A DNA stretch of 50,267 nucleotides from Rhodospirillales bacterium (lineage in GTDB: Bacteria > Pseudomonadota > Gammaproteobacteria > Burkholderiales > Burkholderiaceae_D). A program made the position numbers and the translations under genes. Positions 8,357 through 17,644 of the stretch are shown here, in pieces. The notes below the pieces were generated by a model that worked only from the letters and a program-made list of their open reading frames with translations, was not told where the DNA came from and did not search any database. Every line of letters starts with the position of its first letter. Position 1 is the stretch's first letter. The stretch lies in assembly GCA_903970305.1 (NCBI GenBank), contig CAJCID010000014.1, forward strand, positions 1 through 50,267, written 5' to 3'.

Positions 8357-9934
8357 ATGACACATTCCTCTCCGACAGAAGCATCTGTCTCGCCCGCCGG
8401 GGCTTGTGCAAGCGAGTCTGGCGCCTTCCCGGAACGACTTGTGCCGCTCGCTGCACAGGCCAAAACCGAAGATGCCCTGACTTCCGGCGCCCGGCTCTTG
8501 AGCGGGGGCGCGACGCTCGTTGAGCAGTTGGTCCAGGGACTCGCCCAGAAAATCGACGAGCGGATCCTGGCCGCCGGCGCGAGGCTTCCGCCGATCCGCT
8601 CGATGGCGGCCCTGCGCGGTGTCAGCCGCTCGACGGTCGTGGCGGCCTACGAGAGGCTCGTCGCGCTCGGCTATCTCGATTCGCGACGCGGCTCGGGTTT
8701 CACCGTGCGCGAGCGAGCCCGACCGCTCGCCCGAGCGCACTCCCGGGCGCCCAGCGCGGGCCGGCCGCTGGATGTGGGCTGGCTGTTGCGCAACATGTTC
8801 CGTGCGCTTCCTGCCGAGCGTATGCCCGGCGGGGGATTGCCACCACCCGACTGGCTCGACGGCGAGTTAATCAGTGCCCAGGTGCGTGCGGTGGGCCGCC
8901 AAAGCGGCACCAGTTTCTTGGACTATGGCGATCCCCAGGGCTTCCTGCCGCTGCGCAACCAACTGGTTCTCAAGCTGGCCGAGGCCGAGATCGGGGCTGT
9001 GCCGGAACAGATCCTCCTGACCTCGGGTGCGACCCAGGCGTTCGACCTTGTCGCGCGCCATCTGATCGAGCCTGGCGATACCGTGCTCGTCGACGATCCC
9101 GCCTGGTTCCTGATGTTTGGCCTTTTTTCGATGCATGGCGCCCGAGTCATCGGCGTCCCCCGCCTGGTCGACGGCCCCGACCTCGCGGCGCTCGAAGTGC
9201 TGCTGAAGGCGCACCGGCCCAAGTTCTACGTGGTCCATTCGGTACTGCACAATCCGACCTCGACCTCGCTGTCCTCGGCCAAGGCGCATCAGATTCTGAA
9301 TCTGGCCGAGCGCTACGACTTCACCCTGATCGAAGACGATGTCTACGGTGACCTGCATCCGGGCGCGTCCGGGGCGGGGGGTGTGGGGGCGGCGCGCCTG
9401 GCCAGTCTGGATCAGTTGCGCCGGGTGCTCTTCATCGGCAGTTTCTCCAAGACGCTCGCTGCGAACCTGCGCGTGGGCTTTCTCGCGGGCGCGCCCGAAC
9501 GGGTGGCCCAACTGGCTGATCTGAAGCTTCTGACGACACTCACCTCGCCCGAAGTAGGCGAGCGCATCGTCTACCGGATCCTCTCGGAAGGCCATTACCG
9601 CAAGCACCTTGACCGGCTGCGTAAGCGCCTGGACTCGGTGCGGGGACCGACCCGGCGGCGGCTCGAGGATCTGGGCTTTCAGATTGCCGGCGATCCAGGG
9701 GCGGGGATTTTTCTGTGGGCCCGGGCAGGCGGGGCCCAAGGGGCGGTCGATACCAACCGGATCGCCGCACGGATGATGGACGAGGGGTTCGTCATGGCCC
9801 CCGGGAGCCTCTTTGCCCCGGATCAAAGGCCCAGTCCCTGGATGCGCTTTAACATTGCAACTTCCCAGCATCCCGGTATGCTCGCGGCCTTGGAGCGGGT
9901 GCTCGCGGAAGATCCGCGCGGCCAGCACCCTTGA
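8357..9934 (+). CDS. MocR/PdxR family transcriptional regulator (GntR HTH plus aminotransferase domain)
   Basis: A 525-residue two-domain regulator. Residues 55-120 form a GntR-type winged helix (ARLPPIRSMAALRGVSRSTV, then a DSRRGSGFTV wing). Residues 150-520 form a fold-type I aminotransferase domain with the PLP lysine in GSFSKTLAANL near residue 365. In this family the second domain binds PLP or a PLP-amino acid adduct as effector and is usually not a working enzyme. The first 50 residues are Ser/Ala-rich and could partly be untranslated. The gene diverges from the aminotransferase/PhzF pair and a direct repeat lies between them, so it probably controls that operon. An inverted repeat and a heat-shock-type promoter for htpG begin at its stop codon. 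Confidence 0.88.
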   Translation: MTHSSPTEASVSPAGACASESGAFPERLVPLAAQAKTEDALTSGARLLSGGATLVEQLVQGLAQKIDERILAAGARLPPIRSMAALRGVSRSTVVAAYERLVALGYLDSRRGSGFTVRERARPLARAHSRAPSAGRPLDVGWLLRNMFRALPAERMPGGGLPPPDWLDGELISAQVRAVGRQSGTSFLDYGDPQGFLPLRNQLVLKLAEAEIGAVPEQILLTSGATQAFDLVARHLIEPGDTVLVDDPAWFLMFGLFSMHGARVIGVPRLVDGPDLAALEVLLKAHRPKFYVVHSVLHNPTSTSLSSAKAHQILNLAERYDFTLIEDDVYGDLHPGASGAGGVGAARLASLDQLRRVLFIGSFSKTLAANLRVGFLAGAPERVAQLADLKLLTTLTSPEVGERIVYRILSEGHYRKHLDRLRKRLDSVRGPTRRRLEDLGFQIAGDPGAGIFLWARAGGAQGAVDTNRIAARMMDEGFVMAPGSLFAPDQRPSPWMRFNIATSQHPGMLAALERVLAEDPRGQHP

Positions 9935-9957
9935 AAATGGCGGTCCTGCCGCCATCT
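9930..9957 (+). promoter_or_regulatory. sigma-32-type heat-shock promoter for htpG
   Basis: CTTGAAA (9930-9936) and CGCCATCT (9950-9957) are separated by 13 bp. This closely fits the RpoH consensus CTTGAA, 13-15 bp, CCCCATNT. It lies 66 bp upstream of the htpG ATG, and htpG is a classic RpoH target. The -35 element overlaps the TGA of the upstream regulator gene. The spacer and -10 also form an inverted repeat, ATGGCGG/CCGCCAT (9937-9955). Confidence 0.65.
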
Positions 9958-10022
9958 CCCAAGCTGCCGCTTTAGGCTCGAGCCAGCCGCGGACCGTGTC
10001 ATAACCATTCGTGAGGAAGTCC

Positions 10023-11918
10023 ATGGGAGCACAAAAAGAGACGCTCGGTTTCCAGGCCGAGGTGAAGCAGCTCTTGCAGCTGATGATTCATTCTCTGTAC
10101 AGCAATAAGGAGATCTTTCTGCGCGAGCTGATCTCGAACGCCTCGGATGCGGCGGATCGGCTGCGCTTTGAGGCGATCGGCGCGGAGAGCCTCTTCGAGG
10201 ACGATCCGGAGCTTGCGATTGTCATCGACTACGACAAGGCACAGCGCACCATCACGATCGCCGATAACGGCATCGGCCTGTCGCGCCAGGAGGCCATCGA
10301 CCACCTTGGGACCATCGCCAAGTCCGGCACGCGTGAATTCTTCTCGCGGCTCTCGGGCGACCAGCAGAAGGACGCGGCCTTGATCGGTCAGTTTGGCGTG
10401 GGCTTCTATTCGGCTTTCATCGTCGCCGACCGCGTCACGGTGCGCTCGCGCCGGGCGGGTCTGCCGGCCTCCGAGGGGGTCGAATGGTCGAGCGATGGCT
10501 CGGGCGAATTCTCGGTCGAGACGATCGAGCAGCCCAAACGGGGCACCGAAGTCATCCTGCATCTGCGCGAAGGGGAGGACGATCTGCTCTCGCGCTGGCG
10601 TCTGAAGAACATCCTGCAGAAATATTCCGACCACATCTCGCTGCCGATCAAGATGCACAAGGAGGAGTGGGACGAGGAAAAGAAAGAGGAGGTCCGCAAG
10701 GACGAACTCGAGACGGTGAACCAGGCGAGCGCCTTGTGGACGCGGCCGAAGTCCGAGATCACCGACGAGCAGTATCGGGAATTCTACAAGCACATCTCCC
10801 ACGACTACCAGGATCCGCTGTCCTGGACGCACAGCCGCATGGAGGGTCGCTCGGAGTATATCCAGCTGCTCTACCTGCCTTCCCATGCGCCCTTCGATCT
10901 GTGGGACAGGGACCGCCGCGCAGGCATCAAGCTCTATGTCAAGCGCGTCTTCATCATGGACGATGCCGAACAGCTGATGCCGGTCTATCTGCGTTTCGTG
11001 CGTGGCGTGATCGATTCGAACGATCTGCCGCTGAATGTCTCGCGCGAGATCCTCCAGGAAAGCCGCGACGTCAAGGCCATCCGCGAGGGATCGACCAAGA
11101 AGGTGCTCGGGCTGCTCGAAGATCTGGCGACCAACGATGCAGCGCGCTATGCCGATTTCTGGAAGGAGTTCGGCCAGGTCTTAAAGGAAGGTATCGGCGA
11201 GGATCACGCGAACCGGGACCGGATCGCCAAGCTCTTGCGCTTTGCGACCACGGCAACGGACGACCCGGTGCAAAGTGTCGGCCTTGCCGACTACATCGGC
11301 CGGATGAAGGAAGGTCAGACCCAGATCTACTACGTCACCGCAGAGTCCTTCGCGGCTGCCAAGAACAGTCCGCATCTGGAGATCTTCCGCAAGAAGGGCG
11401 TCGAGGTCCTCCTGCTCTCGGACCGGGTCGACGAGTGGCTGCTGAGTTTTCTGACGAGTTTCGAGGGCAAGGAGCTGCACAGCGTAGCCAAGGGCGGCCT
11501 GGATCTGGGCGCCTTGGAGGACGAGGCCGAGAAGAAGGCTCACGAGGACAAGGCCCAGTCATTTGGCGAACTCACGCGCCGGATGAAGGAGGCCCTGGGG
11601 GAGGACGTCAAGGAAGTCCGCGTCACCTTCCGATTGACCGACTCGCCGGCCTGCATCGTCGCCGACGATGGCGCCATCAGTGCCAACCTGGCCCGCATGC
11701 TCAAGGCCGCCGGTCAGACGGCGCCTGATGCCAAGCCGGTTCTGGAGATCAATCCCGAGCACGTGCTCGTGCAGCGCCTCGAGCATGAGACCGAGCATTT
11801 CGGCGATTGGAGTCGGGTGCTGCTCGATCAGGCGATCCTGGCGGAAGGCGGCCACCTTGAGGATCCGGCAAGCTTCGTGAAGCGGCTCAACACCCTCCTG
11901 ACTGACGCACGCCATTGA
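10023..11918 (+). CDS. htpG: molecular chaperone HtpG (Hsp90)
   Basis: Cytosolic Hsp90 homologue, an ATP-driven chaperone dimer. The 631 residues open with the GHKL ATPase domain: [14 protein letters not shown] near residue 39, DNGIGLS near 81, [11 protein letters not shown] near 122. The middle domain contains the conserved [11 protein letters not shown]. There is no MEEVD tail, as expected for bacteria. ATG 10023 is preferred over GTG 10011 because GAGGA sits 6 bases upstream. A sigma-32-like promoter is at 9930-9957. The stop overlaps a TTG start of the downstream glycosylase gene, so heat shock might also raise that gene. Confidence 0.97.
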   Translation: MGAQKETLGFQAEVKQLLQLMIHSLYSNKEIFLRELISNASDAADRLRFEAIGAESLFEDDPELAIVIDYDKAQRTITIADNGIGLSRQEAIDHLGTIAKSGTREFFSRLSGDQQKDAALIGQFGVGFYSAFIVADRVTVRSRRAGLPASEGVEWSSDGSGEFSVETIEQPKRGTEVILHLREGEDDLLSRWRLKNILQKYSDHISLPIKMHKEEWDEEKKEEVRKDELETVNQASALWTRPKSEITDEQYREFYKHISHDYQDPLSWTHSRMEGRSEYIQLLYLPSHAPFDLWDRDRRAGIKLYVKRVFIMDDAEQLMPVYLRFVRGVIDSNDLPLNVSREILQESRDVKAIREGSTKKVLGLLEDLATNDAARYADFWKEFGQVLKEGIGEDHANRDRIAKLLRFATTATDDPVQSVGLADYIGRMKEGQTQIYYVTAESFAAAKNSPHLEIFRKKGVEVLLLSDRVDEWLLSFLTSFEGKELHSVAKGGLDLGALEDEAEKKAHEDKAQSFGELTRRMKEALGEDVKEVRVTFRLTDSPACIVADDGAISANLARMLKAAGQTAPDAKPVLEINPEHVLVQRLEHETEHFGDWSRVLLDQAILAEGGHLEDPASFVKRLNTLLTDARH

Positions 11919-12430
11919 GCGCACCAGAGGGCGATCTGCCCTCGGGCCTTCTGCCAGTGATCGACGCGTCCACCGAGATCGTGATCCTCGGTAGCTTCCC
12001 CTCGGTCGCCTCGCTCGCACAAGGTCAGTATTACGCGCATCCGCAAAATCAGTTCTGGCGCCTCGTCGGCGCTGTCCTGGAGGAGCCCTTGCCGAGCCTG
12101 CCGTACAGCGCACGCTGCAAGCGACTGTTGGCCAACCGGATCGGCCTTTGGGATGTGATCGCGCGCTGCGCGCGTAAGGGGAGCTTGGACAGTGCGATCC
12201 GTTCTGCCGAGCTCAACGACTTCGCATCCCTGCGACAGTCTGCGCCGCGCCTCGCGATCTTGGTCTTCAACGGCCAGAGCGCCGCACGTCATGCAGCCGG
12301 ACGTCTCCCCGCAGAGCTCGCCCTGCGGCAGGCGCCCTCCTCGAGTCCGGCGCACGCCGCGCAGGGCTTCGAGGCCAAGCGCGTCATGTGGGCCAAGGCA
12401 CTGGAGCGGTCTGGCGATGGATCTCTTTAG
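11915..12430 (+). CDS. DNA glycosylase, hypoxanthine/uracil-DNA glycosylase (UDG family 6 type)
   Basis: The 171-residue product has the uracil-DNA-glycosylase fold of the DNA-deoxyinosine glycosylase group. Visible marks are [20 protein letters not shown] followed by [10 protein letters not shown] near the N-terminus, the GLWDVIARC strand, FNGQSA near residue 125 and the SSSPAHA loop. The family removes deaminated bases (hypoxanthine, in some members uracil). It is not the classic Ung or Mug: the motif is GSFPS followed by [11 protein letters not shown] see no ATG; TTG 11915 overlaps the htpG stop (TTGA), which fits translational coupling. A GTG further downstream would remove part of the first strand. 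The 3' end overlaps the next gene by 14 bp. Confidence 0.8.
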   Translation: MSAPEGDLPSGLLPVIDASTEIVILGSFPSVASLAQGQYYAHPQNQFWRLVGAVLEEPLPSLPYSARCKRLLANRIGLWDVIARCARKGSLDSAIRSAELNDFASLRQSAPRLAILVFNGQSAARHAAGRLPAELALRQAPSSSPAHAAQGFEAKRVMWAKALERSGDGSL

Positions 12431-13247
12431 GGGTCGTGGTCTGCGCCGCGCAGCCGAGAAGAGCAAACCAGACGGCCGCCGCCGCATCGTCTACGCGCCG
12501 GTGACGTTTTCTGAAGAGGCCGGCGTGCGCTATCTGCATTTCGGGACGGAGTGGATCCAAGGTGCGATGCGCCTGAGTTCACCCGACGCCATCGAACTCG
12601 AATACGCACAGCAGATGATGCTCGGGCTCTTGTTCGTCCACGCACCGCGGCGCGTCGTGCAACTCGGTCTGGGTGCGGCGGCGTTGACCAAGTTCTGCTA
12701 TCGCAATCTGGCCGACGCCGCGGTGACTGCGGTGGAACTCAATGGCGACGTGGTGCGCGCGGCGCGCTCGATGTTCCATTTGCCCGATGACGATGAGCGG
12801 CTCACGGTCCTTGTGCAGGACGCCTGGGACTTCGTTAGGGACACAGAGAACCGGGGCAGCATCGATCTGCTGCAGATCGACCTCTATGATGCCGGCGCCC
12901 GCGGCCCGGTCCTCGACTCTGAGGAGTTCTACGCATCCTGCAGGGCATGCCTGCGCGAGCCTGGGACTCTGACGGTCAACCTCTTCGGCGATCATCCGAG
13001 TTTTCGCAAGAACAAGAAGACTCTGAATGCGGCATTTGGCGGCCGTGTCCTGGTCCTCCCCGAGGTCCACCAGGGTAACCGGGTCGCAATTGCCTTTGAG
13101 GGCCCCGCGCTCGAAGTCTCGTTTACCGACCTGTATGCGCGCGCCAAGGACATCGAGATGCATTTTGCCCTGCCGGCCACGGCCTGGGTCGACAGCCTGC
13201 GATTGAGTGATTCCCGCCACATCGGACACGACCGATTGCGCGTCTGA
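12417..13247 (+). CDS. spermidine synthase-like methyltransferase-fold protein
   Basis: A 276-residue Rossmann protein of the spermine/spermidine synthase family. The nucleotide-binding part reads VVQLGLGAAALTKFCYR, with the acidic AVELNGDVV strand. It is followed by a QDAWDFV segment and IDLLQIDLYD, where polyamine synthases carry their catalytic Asp. The usual polyamine-binding GGGDG signature is missing, so a true aminopropyltransferase role is doubtful; many such orphans are of unknown activity. I start at ATG 12417, preceded by GGAG and overlapping the glycosylase gene by 14 bp. The frame is open further upstream but runs inside that gene. The next gene is 68 bp downstream on the same strand. 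Confidence 0.75.
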   Translation: MDLFRGRGLRRAAEKSKPDGRRRIVYAPVTFSEEAGVRYLHFGTEWIQGAMRLSSPDAIELEYAQQMMLGLLFVHAPRRVVQLGLGAAALTKFCYRNLADAAVTAVELNGDVVRAARSMFHLPDDDERLTVLVQDAWDFVRDTENRGSIDLLQIDLYDAGARGPVLDSEEFYASCRACLREPGTLTVNLFGDHPSFRKNKKTLNAAFGGRVLVLPEVHQGNRVAIAFEGPALEVSFTDLYARAKDIEMHFALPATAWVDSLRLSDSRHIGHDRLRV

Positions 13248-13315
13248 CTACGCGGGGGCGCCTGCTTTGCATATAATCGATCGCACGACGCTGCATTGCA
13301 GCGGGAAGGTTGCCC

Positions 13316-15118
13316 ATGAGTGCTGTCATCAAAGTCCCAACGAAGCCCCTGACGATCCCCGAACAACGGGTCACGGTTCCGCAGGTCGTCCAGTGGCTCA
13401 CCGATGAGACCCTCGTTGCCGAAGAGCAGATCCGCGCAATCTACGCTGCCGCCGGACACGCGAGCGCCGGTCAGCATCCCTTGGCAACGATCGCCGAACT
13501 CAAGCTGAAATCGCAGCGGGCGCCGCACCGGATCTTGACCCTCGATGCGCTTTCCGAATTGATGGCGACCAAGGCGAACCTGCCGTACGTGCACATCGAT
13601 CCCCTGAAGGTGGACTTCGCCAAGATCGGCGATTTGATGTCGTCTAATTACGCGAACCGCTTTCGGATCCTGCCTTTGGAGATCCGACCCAACGAGGTGA
13701 CGATCGCCACCGCAGAGCCGTTTTTGACCGAGTGGGTTCCAGAGATGGAGCGCATCCTGCGCGCCACAATCCGGCGTGTGGTGGCCAATCCCCACGACAT
13801 CACGCGCTTTATCGCCGAGTTCTTCAGCCTCGCGCGGTCGGTCAAAGGGGCGGTTGCCAAGGGCGGTGCTCAAGCACAGAACAGCTTCGAGCAACTGGTC
13901 GAACTTGGCAATGTCAAGGCGGCGGGTCGCCAATACGACTCCAACGATGCCCATATCGTCCAGATCGTCGATTGGCTCTGGCAGTTTGCCTTTGATCAGC
14001 GCGCCTCGGACATCCACCTCGAACCCCGTCGCGATCAGGGTGTCGTGCGGTTTCGTATCGATGGCGTCTTGCACCAGGTCTACCAGGTTCCGACAGGCGT
14101 GCTCTCGGCGATGACGAGCCGCATCAAGCTGCTCGGGCGCATGGATGTCGTCGAGAAGCGCAGGCCCCAGGACGGGCGCATCAAGACGCGCACCTTCGAG
14201 GGCAATGAGGTCGAATTGCGCCTGTCCACCTTGCCGACGGCTTTCGGCGAGAAACTCGTCATGCGGATCTTCGATCCGGAGGTGGTGGTGCGCGACTTCG
14301 GCGAGCTCGGATTCTCCGACGACGACAGCCGGCGTTGGAATGGGCTCACGGTGCGCAACAACGGCATCATTCTCGTCACCGGCCCGACCGGCTCGGGAAA
14401 GACGACGACCCTGTATTCCACCTTGAAGACGCTGGCCACCGAGGAGGTCAACGTCTGTACGATCGAGGATCCGATCGAGATGGTCGAGTCCTCGTTTAAT
14501 CAGATGCAAGTCCAAGCGGGGATCGATCTAGGTTTTGCCGATGGCGTGCGCGCCCTGATGCGTCAGGACCCGGACATCATCATGGTCGGTGAGATCCGCG
14601 ACTACGAGACGGCCGAAATGGCGGTTCAGGCCGCGCTCACCGGCCACTTGGTGTTCTCTACGGTGCACACCAACGATGCGCCCTCGGCGATCACGCGACT
14701 TTTGGAGCTCGGCGTGCCCTCTTACCTCCTCAATGCGACGGTATTGGGAATTCTCGCCCAGCGGCTGGTGCGGATTCTCTGTCCGCATTGCAAAGTGAGC
14801 GGGGGCACGGTCGATGCAGCGGTCTGGGCCGAATTGATCGCTCCCTGGAAGACGGCCTCACCGGTACAGATCTACAAGCCCGTCGGATGTCTGGAGTGCC
14901 GCATGACGGGCTATCGGGGTCGGACCGGGATCTATGAACTGCTTGAGATGTCACTGGAGATCAAACGCCTCGTCCACGGCGAGCCTTCAATCGATCCGAT
15001 CCGCAATCAAGCGATCCGCGAGGGCATGCACTCGCTGCGTGTCTCCGGCGCCATGAAGGTCGCTGCCGGAGTGACGACGATCGAGGAAGTACTGCGCGCT
15101 GCGCCCCGGATTGAATGA
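13316..15118 (+). CDS. GspE/PilB-type secretion/pilus ATPase
   Basis: A 600-residue hexameric ATPase of the type II secretion/type IV pilus assembly class. Residues 1-170 look like the N-terminal MshEN-type region, and residues 190-580 form the ATPase. Walker A GPTGSGKTTTLYS is near residue 356, the Asp box follows at IEDPIEMV, and the His box is STVHTNDAPSAITRL. A zinc-binding four-cysteine module is present (CPHC near 489, CLEC near 525), as in PilB/GspE rather than PilT. No other pilus or secretion gene is in view, so its partner system cannot be named. ATG 13316 has AAGGT 5 bases upstream. A TATAAT-like hexamer lies near 13271. Confidence 0.88.
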   Translation: MSAVIKVPTKPLTIPEQRVTVPQVVQWLTDETLVAEEQIRAIYAAAGHASAGQHPLATIAELKLKSQRAPHRILTLDALSELMATKANLPYVHIDPLKVDFAKIGDLMSSNYANRFRILPLEIRPNEVTIATAEPFLTEWVPEMERILRATIRRVVANPHDITRFIAEFFSLARSVKGAVAKGGAQAQNSFEQLVELGNVKAAGRQYDSNDAHIVQIVDWLWQFAFDQRASDIHLEPRRDQGVVRFRIDGVLHQVYQVPTGVLSAMTSRIKLLGRMDVVEKRRPQDGRIKTRTFEGNEVELRLSTLPTAFGEKLVMRIFDPEVVVRDFGELGFSDDDSRRWNGLTVRNNGIILVTGPTGSGKTTTLYSTLKTLATEEVNVCTIEDPIEMVESSFNQMQVQAGIDLGFADGVRALMRQDPDIIMVGEIRDYETAEMAVQAALTGHLVFSTVHTNDAPSAITRLLELGVPSYLLNATVLGILAQRLVRILCPHCKVSGGTVDAAVWAELIAPWKTASPVQIYKPVGCLECRMTGYRGRTGIYELLEMSLEIKRLVHGEPSIDPIRNQAIREGMHSLRVSGAMKVAAGVTTIEEVLRAAPRIE

Positions 15119-15155
15119 GTCGATTCCATTCGAGTAACGCCTCGCCTGGTCTGGC

Positions 15156-15851
15156 CTAGCCGCGCCCGGGCAGGACTTCGCCCTTGACGACGTGCACGGA
15201 TTCTCCGACGGAGTAGGGCCAGGGCTGCGCGCGCTTGAAGTACCGCTTGTGGCCGTCGTCGTAGCGCACGACGAGCTCGTAGTCGACTTTCGCGTGCGCA
15301 TTCTTTTCAATCGCATTGCCCGCGACCGCGCCGCCGACGGCACCGAGCACCGTCAAGACACCGCGACCCCGGCCCGAACCGAGCGTGTTTCCGAGAAGCC
15401 CTCCCACCACGCCGCCGCCGACCGCCCCGAGACCACTGGACTGCCCCTCCACCTTGACCGTGTGCAGCGCCAGCACTGTCGCGCAATCCGGGCAGGCAAG
15501 CGCGGGGCCCGCGGGCAGAGTGCCGCTGGGAGTGCCGGGCACGGCGTCCGCATCCGGGATGGGGGCCAACACCGAGCCGTCGGACAAGAGCGTGCCCGTC
15601 TGCGCAGGCGTCGGGGCACCTCCCCCGTTGCTCGGGGCCTCAGACTGGGGTGCGCTCGCCGCCGCGAAGTTCGCGTTGCCCCCGGCAGCAAGGTTCGTGG
15701 CGGTGGCGCCAGAACGCTGGTAGAGCAAAGTCGCGATACCGATGGCGCTGAGCACGATGATCGAGAGCGCCGCGGCAATGACGAGCGGATGAGTACGCGG
15801 CCGCGCCGGGGCCATTCCCGCGCCGGTCAAAGGGGAGAGTTTGGGTTCCAC
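15156..15851 (-). CDS. membrane-anchored glycine-zipper (17-kDa antigen-like) protein
   Basis: A 231-residue protein with one N-terminal membrane helix (residues 18-40, LVIAAALSIIVLSAIGIATL). An Ala/Pro/Gly-rich linker follows, then a glycine zipper (GGGVVGGLLGNTLGSG and VLGAVGGAVAGNAIE, residues 145-185) and a short C-terminal domain ending in VVKGEVLPGRG. Glycine-zipper 2TM domains occur in SlyB and rickettsial 17-kDa antigens of the envelope. I start at GTG 15851 because GGAGGG lies 7 bases upstream and the preceding gene stops 17 bp before it. It is the last gene of the moxR-GNAT-VWA operon. A Cys-x2-Cys (ACPDCA) precedes the zipper. Confidence 0.75.
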   Translation of the reverse strand: MEPKLSPLTGAGMAPARPRTHPLVIAAALSIIVLSAIGIATLLYQRSGATATNLAAGGNANFAAASAPQSEAPSNGGGAPTPAQTGTLLSDGSVLAPIPDADAVPGTPSGTLPAGPALACPDCATVLALHTVKVEGQSSGLGAVGGGVVGGLLGNTLGSGRGRGVLTVLGAVGGAVAGNAIEKNAHAKVDYELVVRYDDGHKRYFKRAQPWPYSVGESVHVVKGEVLPGRG

Positions 15852-15868
15852 GTCTTGGCCCTCCAGAA

Positions 15869-17044
15869 TTATTTGGACAGGGTTCGCATCCCGCGTTCCA
15901 GACCTTCGATCGTGATCGGATACATATGCTGGCGCATCACCTGCTGGATCACGCTGACTGATTGCCGATACTGCCAGAGCGCCTCGGGCTCGGGATTCAG
16001 CCAGATGAATTTCGGAAACGTCTCGATCAGACGCTGCAGCCACACCGCGCCCGCCTCCTCGTTATTATATTCGACGCTGCCGCCCGCCTGCAGGATCTCG
16101 TAAGGGCTCATCGTCGCATCCCCGACGAAGATCAGCTTGTAGTCGGGCGTGTACTTGCGCAGCAGATCCCAAGTGGCAATCCGCTCGGCGTGCCGCCTGC
16201 GATTGTTCTTCCACAGGAAGTCGTAGACGCAGTTGTGGAAGTAGTAAAACTCCATGTGCTTGAACTCGGCCTTGGCGGCCGAGAACAGCTCCTCGGTCCG
16301 CTGGATGTGGTCATCCATCGTGCCGCCCACGTCGAGCAGCATCAGCACCTTCACGTTGTTCTTGCGCTCGGGCACCATCTTCACGTCCAGCCAGCCGGCG
16401 TTGCGTGCGGTCGCGCCGATCGTATCGGGCAGGTCGAGCTCGAGCTCCGCGCCTTCGCGTGCGAAGCGCCGCAGCCGGCGCAAGGCGATCTTGATGTTGC
16501 GCGTGCCCAACTCGACGTTGTCGTCATAGTCGCGATAGGCGCGCGCCTCCCAGACCTTGACAGCGGTGCGGTTACCGGCCGAGGGGCCACCGATGCGGAT
16601 GCCTTCTGGATGGTAGCCGCCATTGCCATAGGGCGAGGTGCCCCCGGTGCCGATCCAGCGGCTGCCGCCCTCGTGACGCTCCTTCTGTTCCTTCAGCAAA
16701 TCCTTTAGGCGCTGCATCAAGGCGTCCCAGCCCCCGAGTTTTTCCACCTGGGCTTTTTCCTCAGCGGTCAGCTCGCGCTCGAGCTTTTTCAAAAGCCATT
16801 CGGCCGGGATGTCGGCGCGCGCTTCGAAGACGCTCTCGATGCCCTTGAAGTAGGCTCCAAAGGCCTTGTCGAACTTGTCGAAATGTTGCTCATCTTTCAC
16901 CAGGATCGTCCGGGCCAGATAGTAGAACTCGTCGATCGACGGTTCGATCACCTGTCGTTCGAGCCCCTCGATCAGCATCAGGTATTCCTTGATCGATACC
17001 GGGACCTTGGCGGCCTTCAGGGTGAAGAAGAAATCGATCAACAT
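15869..17044 (-). CDS. VWA domain protein, CoxE-like (COG3825)
   Basis: The 391-residue product has an N-terminal helical region ([20 protein letters not shown]), a charged middle part with a Gly/Trp-rich insert, and a C-terminal von Willebrand A domain from about residue 210. The metal site reads [12 protein letters not shown]: the Asp is kept, but the usual DxSxS is DxGxT. From memory, members of this family carry GGSMDDH here, so the Thr is a variant. VWA proteins of this kind work with a MoxR ATPase, here encoded two genes upstream, as a chaperone or metal-insertion pair (family knowledge). The start overlaps the stop of the acetyltransferase gene as TGATG, so translation is probably coupled. 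Confidence 0.88.
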   Translation of the reverse strand: MLIDFFFTLKAAKVPVSIKEYLMLIEGLERQVIEPSIDEFYYLARTILVKDEQHFDKFDKAFGAYFKGIESVFEARADIPAEWLLKKLERELTAEEKAQVEKLGGWDALMQRLKDLLKEQKERHEGGSRWIGTGGTSPYGNGGYHPEGIRIGGPSAGNRTAVKVWEARAYRDYDDNVELGTRNIKIALRRLRRFAREGAELELDLPDTIGATARNAGWLDVKMVPERKNNVKVLMLLDVGGTMDDHIQRTEELFSAAKAEFKHMEFYYFHNCVYDFLWKNNRRRHAERIATWDLLRKYTPDYKLIFVGDATMSPYEILQAGGSVEYNNEEAGAVWLQRLIETFPKFIWLNPEPEALWQYRQSVSVIQQVMRQHMYPITIEGLERGMRTLSK

Positions 17045-17637
17045 CAGGTTCGGCCCAGTTTGAACAACAGGTGCTGCCGCACCGCCGGCCATTCCGAGGC
17101 AATGATCGAGAAGACCACCGTATCCCTGAGCGAGCCGTCCGGTGCGATCTGGTGACTGCGCAAGACGCCGTCCTCTTTGGCACCCAGGCGCGCGATCGCT
17201 CGACGCGACTGGTGATTCATCCAGTGCGTTCGAAACTCCACGGCGATGCAGTCGAGCTTCTCGAAGGCATGTCCGAGCAGAAGCAGCTTGCATTCCGTGT
17301 TCAAAAGCGTGCGCTGCACGCGCCTGGCATACCAGGTGTAGCCGATCTCGAGCCGTCTGTGAGCGGGCTCGACATTGAAGTATCGGGTGCAGCCGACGAT
17401 TGCACCGCTATCGACCTCTCGGACGACAAAGGGCATGGCGTGGGCGGTCTCGCGCTGGGTCAGTGCCGCCTCGATGTACTGCGCGGTCGTCTCTGGAGAG
17501 GGTACGGAGGTGTACCAGAGCTTCCACAACTGCCCGTCGGCAGCGGCGGCGGCGAGCGCATCGCCATGCTCCACCGCCAAGGGCGCAAGGGTGGCCAGGG
17601 AGCCTTCGAGCGTTACGGGTTCGATGAATCGGGTCAT
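17044..17637 (-). CDS. GNAT family N-acetyltransferase, RimJ/RimL type
   Basis: A 197-residue acetyl-CoA-dependent acetyltransferase. It shows the WKLWYTSVPSP segment typical of the RimJ/RimL-like group, a GCTRYFNVEPAHRRLEIGYT strand pair, the acetyl-CoA loop ARRVQRTLLNTECK, and the MNHQSRRAIARLGAKEDGVL helix. The group acetylates protein N-termini, amino acids or small amines; the substrate here is unknown. ATG 17637 lies 7 bp after the moxR stop, and its stop overlaps the VWA start (TGATG). It is thus locked between moxR and the VWA gene, an arrangement that is not usual for that pair. Confidence 0.85.
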   Translation of the reverse strand: MTRFIEPVTLEGSLATLAPLAVEHGDALAAAAADGQLWKLWYTSVPSPETTAQYIEAALTQRETAHAMPFVVREVDSGAIVGCTRYFNVEPAHRRLEIGYTWYARRVQRTLLNTECKLLLLGHAFEKLDCIAVEFRTHWMNHQSRRAIARLGAKEDGVLRSHQIAPDGSLRDTVVFSIIASEWPAVRQHLLFKLGRT

Positions 17638-17644
17638 GCGCTTC

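Noticed and set aside
12992-14515. A 507-codon open frame on the minus strand opposite the GspE-type ATPase; similar long antisense frames at 1671-2729, 8867-10024, 35874-37076 and 37963-39090.
   Set aside because: All lie opposite well-conserved genes in high-G+C DNA, where codon bias opens the opposite strand. Their translations show no recognisable family and no ribosome-binding site.
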